NCBI GenBank assembly: GCA_026414745.1
Contig: JAOAIK010000040.1
Location: forward strand, 147,293-211,292
DNA from: Roseococcus sp.
GTDB lineage: Bacteria; Pseudomonadota; Alphaproteobacteria; Acetobacterales; Acetobacteraceae
Direction of reading: 5' to 3'
Length of the DNA: 64,000 bases
A program made the translations under genes and the position numbers. How positions within the stretch are numbered: position 1 is the first letter of the stretch; each line of letters begins with the position of its first letter. Positions 43,110 to 52,640 of the stretch are shown here, one piece after another. Below the pieces are notes generated by a model that saw only the letters and a list, made by a program, of their open reading frames with translations, had not been told where the DNA came from and did not search any database.

Positions 43110-44162
43110 ATGCCGCTTCCCGAAAGCCTCGATCGCCTGCTGGCGCGCGCCGAGAGCCTGCGCGCCGCGCTCGACCATGCCGGCGGCGCCGAGATCGGCG
43201 CGCTCTCGAAGGAGCTCGCGCAGCTCGAACCGCTGGTCGCGAAGGTCGCCGCCTATCGCGCGCTGGAGCGCGCCGAGGCCGAGGCCGAGGCCCTGCTGGC
43301 CGACCCCGAGATGCGCGCCCTGGCCGAGGTGGAGATCGCGGAGGCGCGCGCCCGGCTGCCCGCGCTGGAGCGCGAGATCCGCCTGATGCTGCTGCCGAAG
43401 GACGCCGCCGACGAGCGCAGCGCCATCCTCGAGATTCGCCCCGCCGCGGGCGGCGACGAGGCCGCGCTCTTCGCTGCCGAGCTCTTCCGCGCCTACCAGA
43501 AATACGCCGAATCCCGCGGCTGGCGCTTCACCGTCCTCGACTACGACGAGAACGAGCTGGGCGGCGTGAAGGGCGCCACCGCCGAGATCGAGGGCGAGGG
43601 CGTCTTCGCCCGCCTCAAGTTCGAGAGCGGCGTGCACCGCGTCCAGCGCGTGCCGGCCACCGAGACGCAGGGGCGCATCCACACCTCCACCGTGACCGTC
43701 GCCGTGCTGCCCGAGGCCGAGGAGGTGGACGTGAGGATCGAGGAGAAGGACCTGCGCGTGGACACCTACCGCGCGAGCGGGGCGGGCGGGCAGCACGTGA
43801 ACAAGACCGACAGCGCGGTGCGCATCACCCACATCCCGACGGGGATCGTGGTGGCGATGCAGGAGGAGAAGTCCCAGCACAAGAACCGCGCCAAGGCGAT
43901 GAAGGTGCTGCGCGCGCGCCTTTTCGACGCCGAGCGCCAGGCGGCCGCCTCGGCGCGTGCGGCGGAGCGCCGGTCCCAGGTCGGCACCGGGGACCGCAGC
44001 GAGCGTATCCGCACCTACAACTTCCCGCAGGGCCGCGTGACCGACCACCGCATCGGCCTCACCCTGCACAAGATCGAGCGGGTGATGCAGGGGGAGTTCG
44101 ACGAGATCATCGACGCGCTGATCGCCGAGGACGAGGCACGGCGCCTCGCGGCGGCGGGGTGA
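43110..44162 (+). CDS. prfA: Peptide chain release factor 1
   Basis: A 350-residue class I release factor that ends translation at UAA and UAG. The stop-codon reading tripeptide PAT lies in [13 protein letters not shown], and the catalytic GGQ in [20 protein letters not shown]-terminal coiled-coil domain and C-terminal [14 protein letters not shown] segment are normal. Its stop overlaps the GTG of prmC, whose product methylates this GGQ glutamine. Confidence 0.98.
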   Translation: MPLPESLDRLLARAESLRAALDHAGGAEIGALSKELAQLEPLVAKVAAYRALERAEAEAEALLADPEMRALAEVEIAEARARLPALEREIRLMLLPKDAADERSAILEIRPAAGGDEAALFAAELFRAYQKYAESRGWRFTVLDYDENELGGVKGATAEIEGEGVFARLKFESGVHRVQRVPATETQGRIHTSTVTVAVLPEAEEVDVRIEEKDLRVDTYRASGAGGQHVNKTDSAVRITHIPTGIVVAMQEEKSQHKNRAKAMKVLRARLFDAERQAAASARAAERRSQVGTGDRSERIRTYNFPQGRVTDHRIGLTLHKIERVMQGEFDEIIDALIAEDEARRLAAAG

Positions 44163-45049
44163 GCGGCGGCGCGGCGGCGGAGACGGTGGGCGCGCTGCTC
44201 TGCGCCGCCGGGGCGGCGCTGCGCGCGGCCGGCATCGAGACCCCGCGCCTGGATGCGCGCCGGCTGCTGGCGCACGCCCTCGGCTGCACCCCGGAGGCGC
44301 TGCTGCGCGAGCCCCGCGCCCCCGTCCCGTCGGCGCAGGCCGCCGCCTTCCGCGCGCTGATCGCCCGCCGCGCCGCCCGTGCGCCGGTCGCGCTGCTCAC
44401 CGGCCGCGCGGGGTTCTGGACGCTCGATCTCGAGGTGAGCGCGGAGACGCTGATCCCCCGCCCGGACAGCGAGGCGCTGGTGGAGGCGGTGCTCGCCTCG
44501 GGCCGCGCGCCGCGCCGCGTGCTCGATCTCGGCACCGGCACGGGGGCGCTGCTGCTCGCGGTGCTGCGGGAGTTCCCCGCGGCGCGGGGGGTGGGGGTGG
44601 ACCTGCGCCCCGGCGCGGCGGCGCTGGCCGCACGCAACGCGGCGCGCCACGGCCTCGCCGGCCGCGCCAGCTTCCTGGCCGGGGACTGGGCGGCGGCGCT
44701 CCATGCCCGGTTCGACCTCGTGCTCTCCAACCCGCCCTACATCCCGAGCGCGGAGATCGCCGGGCTGATGCCCGAGGTGGCGGCGCATGAGCCGCCTTCA
44801 GCCCTCGATGGCGGGCCCGACGGGCTCGCCGCCTACCGCGCCCTCTGCGCCGCCCTGCCGGGGCTGCTCGCGCCCGGCGGGCTTGCGGTGCTGGAGCTCG
44901 GGGCGGGGCAGGCGGGGGCGGTGGCGGCGCTGGCCGAGGCGGCCGGCCTGCGCGTGGCCGGGCAGCGGGAGGATCTGGGCGGGGTGCCGCGCGCCATTCT
45001 GCTCGAATGCCGGCCCGGCCCCATTGTTGGAACGGCGTCGAACCGCTAA
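44159..45049 (+). CDS. prmC: Release factor glutamine methyltransferase
   Basis: A 296-residue SAM methyltransferase that N5-methylates the glutamine of the release-factor GGQ motif. It shows an N-terminal helical domain, [17 protein letters not shown], the SAM loop [15 protein letters not shown] and the catalytic motif [15 protein letters not shown] start at 44159 overlaps the prfA stop (GTGA), which gives a natural prfA-prmC coupling. Confidence 0.96.
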   Translation: MSGGAAAETVGALLCAAGAALRAAGIETPRLDARRLLAHALGCTPEALLREPRAPVPSAQAAAFRALIARRAARAPVALLTGRAGFWTLDLEVSAETLIPRPDSEALVEAVLASGRAPRRVLDLGTGTGALLLAVLREFPAARGVGVDLRPGAAALAARNAARHGLAGRASFLAGDWAAALHARFDLVLSNPPYIPSAEIAGLMPEVAAHEPPSALDGGPDGLAAYRALCAALPGLLAPGGLAVLELGAGQAGAVAALAEAAGLRVAGQREDLGGVPRAILLECRPGPIVGTASNR

Positions 45050-45177
45050 TCTCCGCGATGCTTGTCAGGGTGCTGCCCGGCAGGCCGCCCGGGGCGGGTT
45101 CCCGGGCGCGTGGCAGCGGACCGCGCGCGACGCCGAGAGCGCCGCGCCTTCGTGAGACAGCGGAAGCGCAACAGCGG

Positions 45178-45660
45178 ATGAACATGAAGCGCATGCGCCG
45201 TGGCCATCGCCACGGCGGCGGTGGTGGCGGGCAGTTCCGCCACAGCGGCGGCGGCGGGCAGCAGCCCCTGAACCGCAATCACGTCTTCGACTCCAACGGC
45301 CCGGATGTGCGGCTGCGCGGCACGGCGCAGCAGCTCTTCGAGAAATACCTCCAGCTCGGCCGAGATGCGACCAGCGCCGGGGACCGTGTGGCCGCCGAGG
45401 GCTATTTCCAGCACGCGGAGCATTATTTCCGCATCCTCGGCGCGATGAACGCGGCGCAGCAGCAGCAGCAGGCCCAGCAGCAGCAGGACCGCCGCCTGCG
45501 CGAGGCGCCGGTGGAGATCGCGCTGCCCGAGCCCGTCGACGGCGAGGCCAATGGCGAGATCCACCCCCTGGAGGCCGAGCTGGCTGGAGAGGCCGAGACC
45601 CTTCCGCTTCCCCCGGCGCGCCGCCCCGCCGCCCAGGCCGAGGACCCGCCGGCGCAATAG
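45178..45660 (+). CDS. DUF4167 domain protein
   Basis: A 160-residue basic protein. The N-terminus is Gly/His/Arg-rich (RRGHRHGGGGGGQFRHSGGGG), followed by the conserved DUF4167 core NRNHVFDSNGPDVRLRGTAQQLFEKYLQLGRDA ... AEGYFQHAEHYFRI. A Gln-rich run and an acidic proline-rich tail end the chain. The family is confined mostly to alphaproteobacteria and usually follows prmC; RNA binding has been suggested by composition only. Start at 45178 chosen because the core lies just downstream. Confidence 0.88.
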   Translation: MNMKRMRRGHRHGGGGGGQFRHSGGGGQQPLNRNHVFDSNGPDVRLRGTAQQLFEKYLQLGRDATSAGDRVAAEGYFQHAEHYFRILGAMNAAQQQQQAQQQQDRRLREAPVEIALPEPVDGEANGEIHPLEAELAGEAETLPLPPARRPAAQAEDPPAQ

Positions 45661-45712
45661 CCCGCGCCGCCGCTACAGACAGGGCGGGGCCGGGCCGCCT
45701 ACACTGCGGCCC

Positions 45713-45748
45713 ATGCACGGGCCCGCCACCCGCGCGGCGCGAGGCTGA
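45713..45748 (+). CDS. Possible 11-residue leader ORF upstream of aat
   Basis: A short ORF (MHGPATRAARG) that ends 6 nt before the aat ATG. A TACACT element at 45700-45705 lies 7 nt upstream, so a transcript could begin at or near this ATG. Its stop lies on the GAGGG used by aat, which could couple the two. Evidence is positional only. Confidence 0.25.
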   Translation: MHGPATRAARG

Positions 45749-45754
45749 GGGCGG

Positions 45755-46444
45755 ATGTCCTCGCGCCGCCAGATGGAGATCACGCCGGAGCTCCTGCTCC
45801 GCGCCTATCGCATCGGCCTCTTCCCCATGGCCGAGAGCCGGCAGGCGCGCACCCTCTACTGGCTCGATCCGGAGCAGCGCGGCGTCATTCCGCTCGCCGG
45901 GTTCCACCTTCCTCGGCGCCTCGCCCGCACCCTGCGGAAACGCCCCTACGAGGTGACGGCGAATCGCGCCTTCGAGGCCGTGATCGACGCCTGCGCCGCG
46001 CCGCGCCCGAACAGCCCCGACAGCTGGATCAACGCCGAGATCCGGCGCCTCTTCGTCGCCCTGCACCGGCAGGGCCATGCGCATTCCCTCGAGGCCTGGC
46101 GGGCGGGGGAGCTGGTGGGCGGCCTCTATGGCGTGGCGCTGGGCGGCGCCTTCTTCGGGGAGAGCATGTTCTCCCGCGCCGACGACGCGTCCAAGATCGC
46201 GCTCGTGCATCTCGTCGCGCGGCTGAGGCTCGGCGGCTTCGTGCTGCTGGACGCGCAGTTCCGCACGGAGCACCTCGCGCAGTTCGGCACCATCGAGATC
46301 CCGCGCGCCGAGTACAAGCGCCTGCTGGCGCGCGCCGTGGACATCCCCGCCGCCTTCCCCGCCGACCCCGCGCCCGAGGCGCTGGCGGCCGAGATCGCGG
46401 CGCTGCGCGGCCCCGCTGCGCCCCCTGCCGCTACACCATCCTGA
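45755..46444 (+). CDS. aat: Leucyl/phenylalanyl-tRNA-protein transferase
   Basis: A 229-residue GNAT-like transferase adding Leu or Phe to proteins with N-terminal Arg or Lys, marking them for ClpS/ClpAP. Typical features: [76 protein letters not shown] and [13 protein letters not shown]. The 3' end overlaps the convergent cytochrome b561 gene by 14 bp. Confidence 0.96.
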   Translation: MSSRRQMEITPELLLRAYRIGLFPMAESRQARTLYWLDPEQRGVIPLAGFHLPRRLARTLRKRPYEVTANRAFEAVIDACAAPRPNSPDSWINAEIRRLFVALHRQGHAHSLEAWRAGELVGGLYGVALGGAFFGESMFSRADDASKIALVHLVARLRLGGFVLLDAQFRTEHLAQFGTIEIPRAEYKRLLARAVDIPAAFPADPAPEALAAEIAALRGPAAPPAATPS

Positions 46445-46952
46445 GCAGCGTGCCGTCGCGCCGGATCGCCTGGTGGAACACCACCGCCCCGATGTGGACC
46501 ACCACCAGCGCGGCGATGAGCCAGCCCAGCCACGCATGGATCATCAGCACCCCCTCCGCGAGCGGCGTGTTGGCCTCCATGAACTTCGGCAGGTCGAACA
46601 GGCCGAGATAGGCGGTGGCGCCCTGCATGGGGAAGCCGAAGGCGTTGGTGGCGAGGAAGCCGAGGATGGGCTGGATGATCAGCGCCGCGTAGAGGGCGTG
46701 ATGCACGCCATCCGCCGCCTTGCGCATCCAGGGCGGAATCCCCGCCTGCGGCGGCACGGGGTGGGTGAGCCGCCAGGCGAGCCGCGCCAGCGCGACGAAG
46801 AGGATGGTCAGCCCCGCGCTCTCGTGGATCGCGTAGAAGGCCATCTTGTCGCTGTCCTTGATGTGCTCGATGACGACGCCCGTGGGCAGCGCCACCAGCA
46901 TCAGCGCGGCGGTGACCCAGTGGAACCACTTGGCGAGCGAGGTGTAGCCCAT
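46431..46952 (-). CDS. Cytochrome b561 family protein
   Basis: A 173-residue membrane cytochrome with four helices. Candidate haem-ligand histidines are in [32 protein letters not shown] and [24 protein letters not shown], the usual b561 pattern. It likely oxidises quinol or carries electrons to a periplasmic acceptor; superoxide:quinone oxidase activity is known for E. coli CybB. It diverges from the DUF429 gene across 33 bp. Confidence 0.9.
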   Translation of the reverse strand: MGYTSLAKWFHWVTAALMLVALPTGVVIEHIKDSDKMAFYAIHESAGLTILFVALARLAWRLTHPVPPQAGIPPWMRKAADGVHHALYAALIIQPILGFLATNAFGFPMQGATAYLGLFDLPKFMEANTPLAEGVLMIHAWLGWLIAALVVVHIGAVVFHQAIRRDGTLLRMV

Positions 46953-46985
46953 GGCGGCCTCCGTCTGCGGCCCCGCCATCCTGCC

Positions 46986-47924
46986 ATGGCGCTGATCGCG
47001 GCGCACGCCGATTGGTCGGCCCATCCGGCCAAGCGCTGGGCGGCGCTGGCGCGGCGCGAGGGCGGGCGCTGGCGCGTGGAGGCGCCGCGGCCGGTCGGCG
47101 ATCCGCGCGGCTTCGCGGCGGCGCTGCTGGCCGAGGGCGCGCCCGCCGCCCTCGGCCTCGACCTGCCGCTCGGCCTGCCGCGCGCCTATGCCGCCGCCCG
47201 GCCGGAGCCGGATTTCCCCCGCTTCCTCGCCGCCCGGGCGGGGGATGCGCGCTTCTTCGCGGTGAACGAGACGCTGGCCACCGTCGCGCCCGACTCGCCC
47301 TTCTATCCGCGCCGCGGCCTGCGGGGCATGACGCGCGCGGCCCATGCCGCGGCGCTCGGCCTGCCCGACGCGGCGGCGCTCAGCCGCTGGTGCGACCGCG
47401 CCACCGCCGAGCGCCCGGCCGGCGCGCCCCTGTTCTGGACGCTGGGCGCGAACCAGTCGGGCAAGGCCGCCATCGCCGCCTGGCGCGACTGGCTGGCCCC
47501 CGCCCTGGCCGAGGGCGCGCCCCTCGCGCTCTGGCCCTTCGCGGGGCCGCTCGACGGGCTGCTCGCGCGCGGGCGGCTCGCGCTGGCCGAGGTCTATCCG
47601 GCCGAGGCGCTGCGCCAGCTCGGCCTGCGGCTCGCGGGCAGCAAGCGCGCCCAGGCGGCGCGCCGCGCCCTGGCCGATCCGCTGCGCGCGCGCATGGCGG
47701 CGCTGGGGGCCGAGCCCGCGCCCGCGCTCAAGGACGCCATCGCCGAGGGCTTCGGCGCCGACGCGGCGGGCGAGGACCGGCTCGACTGCGTGCTCGGCCT
47801 GCTCGCCCTCATCCAGGTGCTGGACGGGCGCCGCGCCGATCTCGTGCCCGAGGACGAGGCGGTGCGCCGCTGGGAGGGCTGGGTGCTCGGCCAGCACGCG
47901 CTGCCGCGCGCTCAGCCCGGCTGA
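46986..47924 (+). CDS. DUF429 family protein (predicted RNase H-like fold)
   Basis: A 312-residue protein. The N-terminal strand holds an aspartate (IAAHADWSAHPAKRWAA), followed by LGLDLPLGLPRAYA with a second acidic position, ALAEVYPAEALRQLGL and EDRLDCVLGLLAL near the C-terminus. These acidic positions suit the predicted nuclease fold of DUF429. Function unproven. Its 3' end overlaps the convergent ketopantoate-reductase-like gene by 13 bp. Confidence 0.8.
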   Translation: MALIAAHADWSAHPAKRWAALARREGGRWRVEAPRPVGDPRGFAAALLAEGAPAALGLDLPLGLPRAYAAARPEPDFPRFLAARAGDARFFAVNETLATVAPDSPFYPRRGLRGMTRAAHAAALGLPDAAALSRWCDRATAERPAGAPLFWTLGANQSGKAAIAAWRDWLAPALAEGAPLALWPFAGPLDGLLARGRLALAEVYPAEALRQLGLRLAGSKRAQAARRALADPLRARMAALGAEPAPALKDAIAEGFGADAAGEDRLDCVLGLLALIQVLDGRRADLVPEDEAVRRWEGWVLGQHALPRAQPG

Positions 47925-48856
47925 GCCGTCGCCTGCCGCGCCAGCGCCACCAGCAGCGCGAGCAGCGGCGTCGCCACCCCCGCCCGGCGGGCGAGGCGCA
48001 GCGGCGCCTCGAAGAGCGCCTCGAACTCGAGCGGCCGCCCGGCTTCCAGATCCTGCAGGATGGAGGGCTTGTGCGGGATGGTGACGGAGCGGAGGCTGCG
48101 CGCCTCCGCCCCCTCCGGCACCGGATGGCCGAGGGCGGCGGCGATCGCCATCCCCTCGCGCACCACCTGGCGCGCGGCCTCCAGCAGCACGGGGTCGGAG
48201 AAGCTCGCGCGCATGTCGCGGCGCGTGAGCAGGCAGATCGGCCCGTTGCTGAGATTGTTCAGCAGCTTGACCCAGATCTCGGTGCGGATGTCCGCCACCG
48301 CCTCGCCGCCCATGCCGCCGGCCTCCAGCGCCGCGGCGAGGCGCGCCGCGCGCGGCGTGACGCCGCCCGCGGGCTCGCCGATGAGCAGCCGGCTCGTCGC
48401 GCTCTGCACCCGCACCTGGCCGGGCGCGGTCACCGTGCAGGCGGACCACACCACGCCGCCCAGCACCCGCGCGCGCGGCAGGGCGGCGGCGATGGCCCCG
48501 CCCGGGTCGAGGGGGGAGGGCCCCTCCTCCCACCACCAGGGGATGCCGTTCACCACCACCACCACCGGGGTCTCGGGGCCGAGCAGCGGCGCGAGGGCGG
48601 GCGCCAGCGCCGGCAGGGAATGGGCCTTCACCGCCACGACCACGGCCTCCTGCGGGCCGAGGGCGGCGGGGTCCTCCTCGGCGCGCACGGGCAGGGTGAA
48701 GCGGCCATCGGGCGCCTCGACGGTGATGCCGCCCGCGCGCAGCGCCGCGAGCGCGGGCCCGCGCGCCAGCACGCTGACCTCGGCCATCCCGCCCTTCGCG
48801 AAGCGCAGGGCGAGATGCCCGCCGATGGCGCCCGCGCCGACGATGCACAGCTTCAT
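47912..48856 (-). CDS. Ketopantoate reductase family protein
   Basis: A 314-residue ApbA/PanE family dehydrogenase. The NADP motif is CIVGAGAIGGHLALRFA, followed by VVVAVKAHSLP and VVVVNGIPWWW. The C-terminal domain has WVKLLNNLSNGPICLLTRRDM and the SVTIPHKPSILQDLEAGRPLEFEALF segment with the conserved K/S/E residues. True PanE makes pantoate for coenzyme A. Here it is the last gene of an M20-creatininase operon, so it more likely acts on a catabolic 2-oxo acid or similar. Confidence 0.88.
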   Translation of the reverse strand: MKLCIVGAGAIGGHLALRFAKGGMAEVSVLARGPALAALRAGGITVEAPDGRFTLPVRAEEDPAALGPQEAVVVAVKAHSLPALAPALAPLLGPETPVVVVVNGIPWWWEEGPSPLDPGGAIAAALPRARVLGGVVWSACTVTAPGQVRVQSATSRLLIGEPAGGVTPRAARLAAALEAGGMGGEAVADIRTEIWVKLLNNLSNGPICLLTRRDMRASFSDPVLLEAARQVVREGMAIAAALGHPVPEGAEARSLRSVTIPHKPSILQDLEAGRPLEFEALFEAPLRLARRAGVATPLLALLVALARQATAQPG

Positions 48857-49614
48857 GCCGGCAGGGCCCGCAGCGCGGCGCAGCCGGCCTCGACGAGCCG
48901 CGCGACGAGGCGCGCGCCATGCGCGGCACTCGCCCCGCGCGGGTCGGCGGCCGCCACGCCGCCCGGCGCCACCTCGTCGAGCTCGAGCGGCGCGCCGATC
49001 TCGGCCGGGCCCGCGCGCAGCGTGCCGAAGCCGCTCACCGGCAGGCCCAGCACCGGGGCGAGGGGCGCGCGCGGGGCGAAGCGCGCGGGCGCGCAGAGCT
49101 CGGGCAGGAGGTGCAGCGCCACCGAGGCGATGGGATCGCCCCCATGGCCCAGCGCGCCCGGATCGCCGCCCAGCTCCGCCTGCCAGGCGGCGGCGTTGCG
49201 CCAGAGGTGCAGCACCGGCGCGATCACTCCCGTGGCCCGGCGCAGGCCGCGCTGCGCCTCCTCGATGGCGGCGATGTTCCCGCCATGGCCGTTGAGGATC
49301 AGCAGCCGCCGCGCCCCGCCGGAGACGAGGCTGCCCAGCACATCGCCCAGCAGCGCCGCCAGCGTGGCGGGCGCGAGCGCGATGCCGCCCGGCAGGCCGC
49401 GGAAGACGTCCTCGCCGCCGAAGGGGATGGGCGGGGCCACCAGCGCCGCGCCATCGGCCGCGGCGATGCGCAGCGCGATGGCCTCGGCCAGCAGATAGTC
49501 GCCCATCGGCAGGCCGGGGCCATGCGTCTCCAGGCTGCCCATGGGCAGGATCACCGCCGCCCCCGCGGCGAGCCGCGCCGCCGCCTCGGGCGCGGCGAGC
49601 CCGGCCAGCCTCAC
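48853..49614 (-). CDS. Creatininase family protein
   Basis: A 253-residue metal-dependent amidohydrolase. VILPMGSLETHGPGLPMGDYLLAEAIA, LLILNGHGGNIAAIEEA and GHGGDPIASVALHL carry the His/Glu/Asp metal ligands. Family members open cyclic amides such as creatinine, or act in cofactor and siderophore pathways. It opens with GTG overlapping the M20 stop by 4 nt and overlaps the next gene by 4 nt, giving a tight three-gene operon. Confidence 0.9.
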   Translation of the reverse strand: MRLAGLAAPEAAARLAAGAAVILPMGSLETHGPGLPMGDYLLAEAIALRIAAADGAALVAPPIPFGGEDVFRGLPGGIALAPATLAALLGDVLGSLVSGGARRLLILNGHGGNIAAIEEAQRGLRRATGVIAPVLHLWRNAAAWQAELGGDPGALGHGGDPIASVALHLLPELCAPARFAPRAPLAPVLGLPVSGFGTLRAGPAEIGAPLELDEVAPGGVAAADPRGASAAHGARLVARLVEAGCAALRALPA

Positions 49615-50786
49615 CGCAGCAGGTCCAGCGCGATGCGGCTCAGCGCCTGCACGCCGAGGCCGATGCAGCGCTCGTCGGGCTGGTAGTCGGCGTTGTGCAG
49701 CCGGTCGTTGCGGCCCGGCGCGCCGGCGCCGATGCCGAGGTGGAAGGCGGGCGCGCGCTCGGCGAAGGCGGCGAAATCCTCGGCGCCCATGGAGGGCTGG
49801 CCCTCCTCCACCACCTCGCCGAACTGCGCGCGCAGGCTGGCGAGCGCGGGCTCCAGCACGCGGTCGTCGTTCACCAGCGGGCCGATCTTGCGCTGGTAGT
49901 CGAGCCGCGCCTCCAGCCGCATGGCGGCCGCCGTGTGTTCGACGAGGCGGCGGATGGCGGCCTCCGCCACGTCGCGCGCCTCGGCGTGCAGGGTGCGCAC
50001 CGTGCCGCGCAGATGCGCGCGCTCGGGGATGATGTTGTAGGTGGTGCCCGCGTTCATCATGCCCACGGTGACGACGCAGGGGTGCAGCGGCTTCTGCTCG
50101 CGGCTGACCACGGTCTGCAGCTGGGTGATGATGTGCGCCGCGCCCACGATGGGGTCCACCGCCGCGTAAGGGTGCGCGGCATGGCCCGACCGCCCGCGCA
50201 GATGCAGGTCGAAGCGGTCGGAGGCGGCGAGGGAGGGGCCGCGCACATAGCCGAATGTGCCCACCGGCTTGTCCGGATGGTTGTGGAAGCCGATGGCCAT
50301 GTCGATGCCCTCGGCCGCGCCGTCGGCGATCATCGCCGCGGCGCCTTCCAGCACCTCCTCGGCGGGCTGGAAGACCAGCAGGACGCGGCCGGCGAGCTGC
50401 GCGCGCAGCCCGCTGAGAACCTCCGCCGCGCCGAGCAGCGTGACGGTGTGGATGTCATGGCCGCAGGCGTGCATCTTGCCCGGCACGGTGCTGGCGAAGT
50501 CGAGGCCCGTCTCCTCCTCGATGGGCAGCGCGTCCATGTCGGCGCGCAGCGCCAGCGTGGGCCCGGGCCGCGCCCCCTCGATCACGCCGAGCACGCCGGT
50601 GCCGCCCACCCCCGTGCGGTGCGCGATGCCGAGCCGCGCGAGCTCGGCCGCGACGATGCCGGCGGTGCGGTGCTCCTCGAAGGCGAGCTCGGGGTGGCGG
50701 TGGATGTCGCGGCGCAGCGCGATCAGCCTCGGTTCGAGGCGCGCGGCCTCCTCGCGGATGGTCCGGGCGGGGTCGTTGCTCAGCAT
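49611..50786 (-). CDS. M20 family amidohydrolase / peptidase
   Basis: A 391-residue dinuclear metal amidohydrolase (M20D, hippurate hydrolase/IAA-amino-acid hydrolase type). Metal ligands appear in MHACGHDIHT, FQPAEEVLEGA, FHNHPD and near the end in LHNADYQPDE; RADMDALPIEE and GRSGHAAHPYAAVDPI are typical. It would free an amine or amino acid from an N-acyl compound. First gene of the M20-creatininase-reductase operon; diverges from tctC across 173 bp, so the operon may process what TctCBA imports. Confidence 0.92.
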   Translation of the reverse strand: MLSNDPARTIREEAARLEPRLIALRRDIHRHPELAFEEHRTAGIVAAELARLGIAHRTGVGGTGVLGVIEGARPGPTLALRADMDALPIEEETGLDFASTVPGKMHACGHDIHTVTLLGAAEVLSGLRAQLAGRVLLVFQPAEEVLEGAAAMIADGAAEGIDMAIGFHNHPDKPVGTFGYVRGPSLAASDRFDLHLRGRSGHAAHPYAAVDPIVGAAHIITQLQTVVSREQKPLHPCVVTVGMMNAGTTYNIIPERAHLRGTVRTLHAEARDVAEAAIRRLVEHTAAAMRLEARLDYQRKIGPLVNDDRVLEPALASLRAQFGEVVEEGQPSMGAEDFAAFAERAPAFHLGIGAGAPGRNDRLHNADYQPDERCIGLGVQALSRIALDLLR

Positions 50787-50959
50787 GGCGTGGTCCTTGC
50801 GCGGCGGTCTTCCAGGAAGGGGCGCGCCCCTCCCGCGTCACGTGCATGGTGGCAGGGTGGCGGGCCCTGTCCAGCATGCTTGCCGCCCGGGCGAACCCAT
50901 GCGATAGCCGGCATCGCAACGAGGCCGCGAGGCCCAAGGCTGGGAAGGGGGAGAGGTCC

Positions 50960-51925
50960 GTGAGGCTGACGCGACGCGCCGCTCTGGCCGCGCCCCTCTC
51001 CGCGATCGCCGCGCCGTTGGCCGCCCAGGGATGGCCCGCGCAGCCCATCCGCCTGATCGTTCCCTTCGCGCCGGGCGGGACCACCGACCTCATCGCGCGC
51101 CTGATCGCCGCGCCGCTGCAGGAGCGGCTGGGCCAGCCCGTGGTGATCGAGAACCGCCCCGGCGCGGGCGCCACGCTCGGCAGCCAGATGGCGGCGCAGG
51201 CGGCGCCGGATGGCCATACGCTCCTGCTCTCCAACATCGCGAGCCACGCGATCTCGCCAGCGCTCTACGCCAACCTCCGCTACGACGCGCTGCGCGACTT
51301 CACGCACATCGCGCTGCTCACGCTCAACCCCTCGGTGATCGTGGCCAACCCGCGCGCGGGCATCGCCAGCATGGCCGATCTGGCGCGCGCGCACCGCGAG
51401 AGCCCGCGGGGCCTCGACATGGCCTCCTCCGGCGCGGGCTCCTCGAACCATCTGCTGATCGTGCGGCTGGGGCAGATGCTGGGGCGCGAGATCAACCACA
51501 TCCCCTTCCGCGGCGCAGGCCCGGCGATGACGGCGGTGATCGCCGGCCAGGTGCCGCTGATGAGCGACAGCCTGCCCTCGGCCGCGGCGCATATCCGCCA
51601 GGGCAGCGTGCGGGCGGTGGCGATGTCGAGCGCCGAGCGCCATCCGGCTTTCCCCGAGGTGGCGACGCTGCGCGAGCAGGGCTTCGACCTGGTCACGAAC
51701 TCCTGGTTCGGGTTGTCGGGTCCGGCGCGTCTGCCCGCGCCGGTTGTGGAGCGCCTGGCGCGCGAGCTGCGCGAGATCCTGTCGCTCGGCGAGATCCGCG
51801 CGCGCTTCGCCGAGTTCGGAGGCGCGCCGGGCGCCCTCTCGCCGGCCGAGTTCACGGCCTTCGTGGCCGCCGAACTCGCCGCCTGGGCGCCGCTGGTGCG
51901 CGAAAGTGGCGCGCAACCTGACTGA
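50960..51925 (+). CDS. tctC: Tripartite tricarboxylate transporter substrate-binding protein (Bug family)
   Basis: A 321-residue periplasmic Bug protein. Signal peptide (RRAALAAPLSAIAAPLAAQG), then the Bug start QPIRLIVPFAPGGTTDLIARLIA, GQPVVIENRPGAGATLGSQ and the conserved IPFRGAGPAMTAVIAGQV. Bug proteins bind carboxylates, amides or small cyclic compounds. GTG at 50960 is preferred since GGGGGAGAGG lies just upstream. It is the first gene of tctCBA. Confidence 0.92.
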   Translation: MRLTRRAALAAPLSAIAAPLAAQGWPAQPIRLIVPFAPGGTTDLIARLIAAPLQERLGQPVVIENRPGAGATLGSQMAAQAAPDGHTLLLSNIASHAISPALYANLRYDALRDFTHIALLTLNPSVIVANPRAGIASMADLARAHRESPRGLDMASSGAGSSNHLLIVRLGQMLGREINHIPFRGAGPAMTAVIAGQVPLMSDSLPSAAAHIRQGSVRAVAMSSAERHPAFPEVATLREQGFDLVTNSWFGLSGPARLPAPVVERLARELREILSLGEIRARFAEFGGAPGALSPAEFTAFVAAELAAWAPLVRESGAQPD

Positions 51926-52016
51926 CAAGTAAGATTGGAACGGATTTCCGGTTGGCGGCGGCCGGTTTAGTGCTTAGCGGACACCAGCCTCGGGAAGCGT
52001 GCGGGGGAGCGAGCGG

Positions 52017-52619
52017 ATGCAGTTGAAGATCAGCACGAAGGACGTGATCTCGGGGATCTTCCTGATCCTCATGGCCGTGGTGGGCCTCTACCTGAACCAG
52101 GACCACAGCCTCGGCACCGCGCGCCGCATGGGCCCCGGCTACATGCCGATGATGACCTTCTACCTGCTGGGCGGCCTCGGCGTCTGGACGCTGCTGATCG
52201 GCCTGTTCAGCGGGCCTGATCCGCTGGAGAAGTGGACCGGCCTGGATGTGGGCACGCTGATCGCCGGCATGGCGGCGGGAGCGGCGACCTACTTCCTCGC
52301 CCCCTCCGTCTGGGGCTTCTTCGGGCAGACCTACAACGCGGTGGGCGTCGGCATCCTGGTGGGCATGCTGGTCTTCGCCGTCTCGCCGGGCTGGCGGCCG
52401 CTCGCCATCGTCTGCGCGGCGGTGGCCGTGTTCGGTCTCACGCTGGAGAAGGGCGGCTTCTTCCTCGCGCTGACCACGCTGATGCTGCTGAGCTGCGTCG
52501 CCGACCGCACGCACACGCTGCGCGGCGTGGCGGGGCTGCTGGCCTTCATGCTGGCGCTCTCCTGGTACGTGTTCATCCACGAACTCGACATCCGCGTGAA
52601 CCTCTGGCCGGTGCTGTGA
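52017..52619 (+). CDS. tctB: Tripartite tricarboxylate transporter small membrane subunit
   Basis: A 200-residue protein with four to five membrane helices. The N-terminal DVISGIFLILMAVVGLYLNQDHSLGTARRMGPGYMPMM is the TctB signature. The ATG at 52017 follows a GGGGGAG. It associates with TctA to form the membrane part of the transporter. tctA starts 21 bp downstream. Confidence 0.92.
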   Translation: MQLKISTKDVISGIFLILMAVVGLYLNQDHSLGTARRMGPGYMPMMTFYLLGGLGVWTLLIGLFSGPDPLEKWTGLDVGTLIAGMAAGAATYFLAPSVWGFFGQTYNAVGVGILVGMLVFAVSPGWRPLAIVCAAVAVFGLTLEKGGFFLALTTLMLLSCVADRTHTLRGVAGLLAFMLALSWYVFIHELDIRVNLWPVL

Positions 52620-52640
52620 CGGCGGGATAGGGCGACCCAC

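Noticed and set aside
45448..45486. CAG repeats in the DUF4167 gene as an expanded repeat or error
   Set aside because: Encodes a short Gln-rich run, common in this family's low-complexity tail; frame stays intact.
47912..48856. Calling this gene panE of coenzyme A synthesis
   Set aside because: The fold is right, but the operon with M20 and creatininase genes argues for a catabolic paralogue, so no gene symbol was given.
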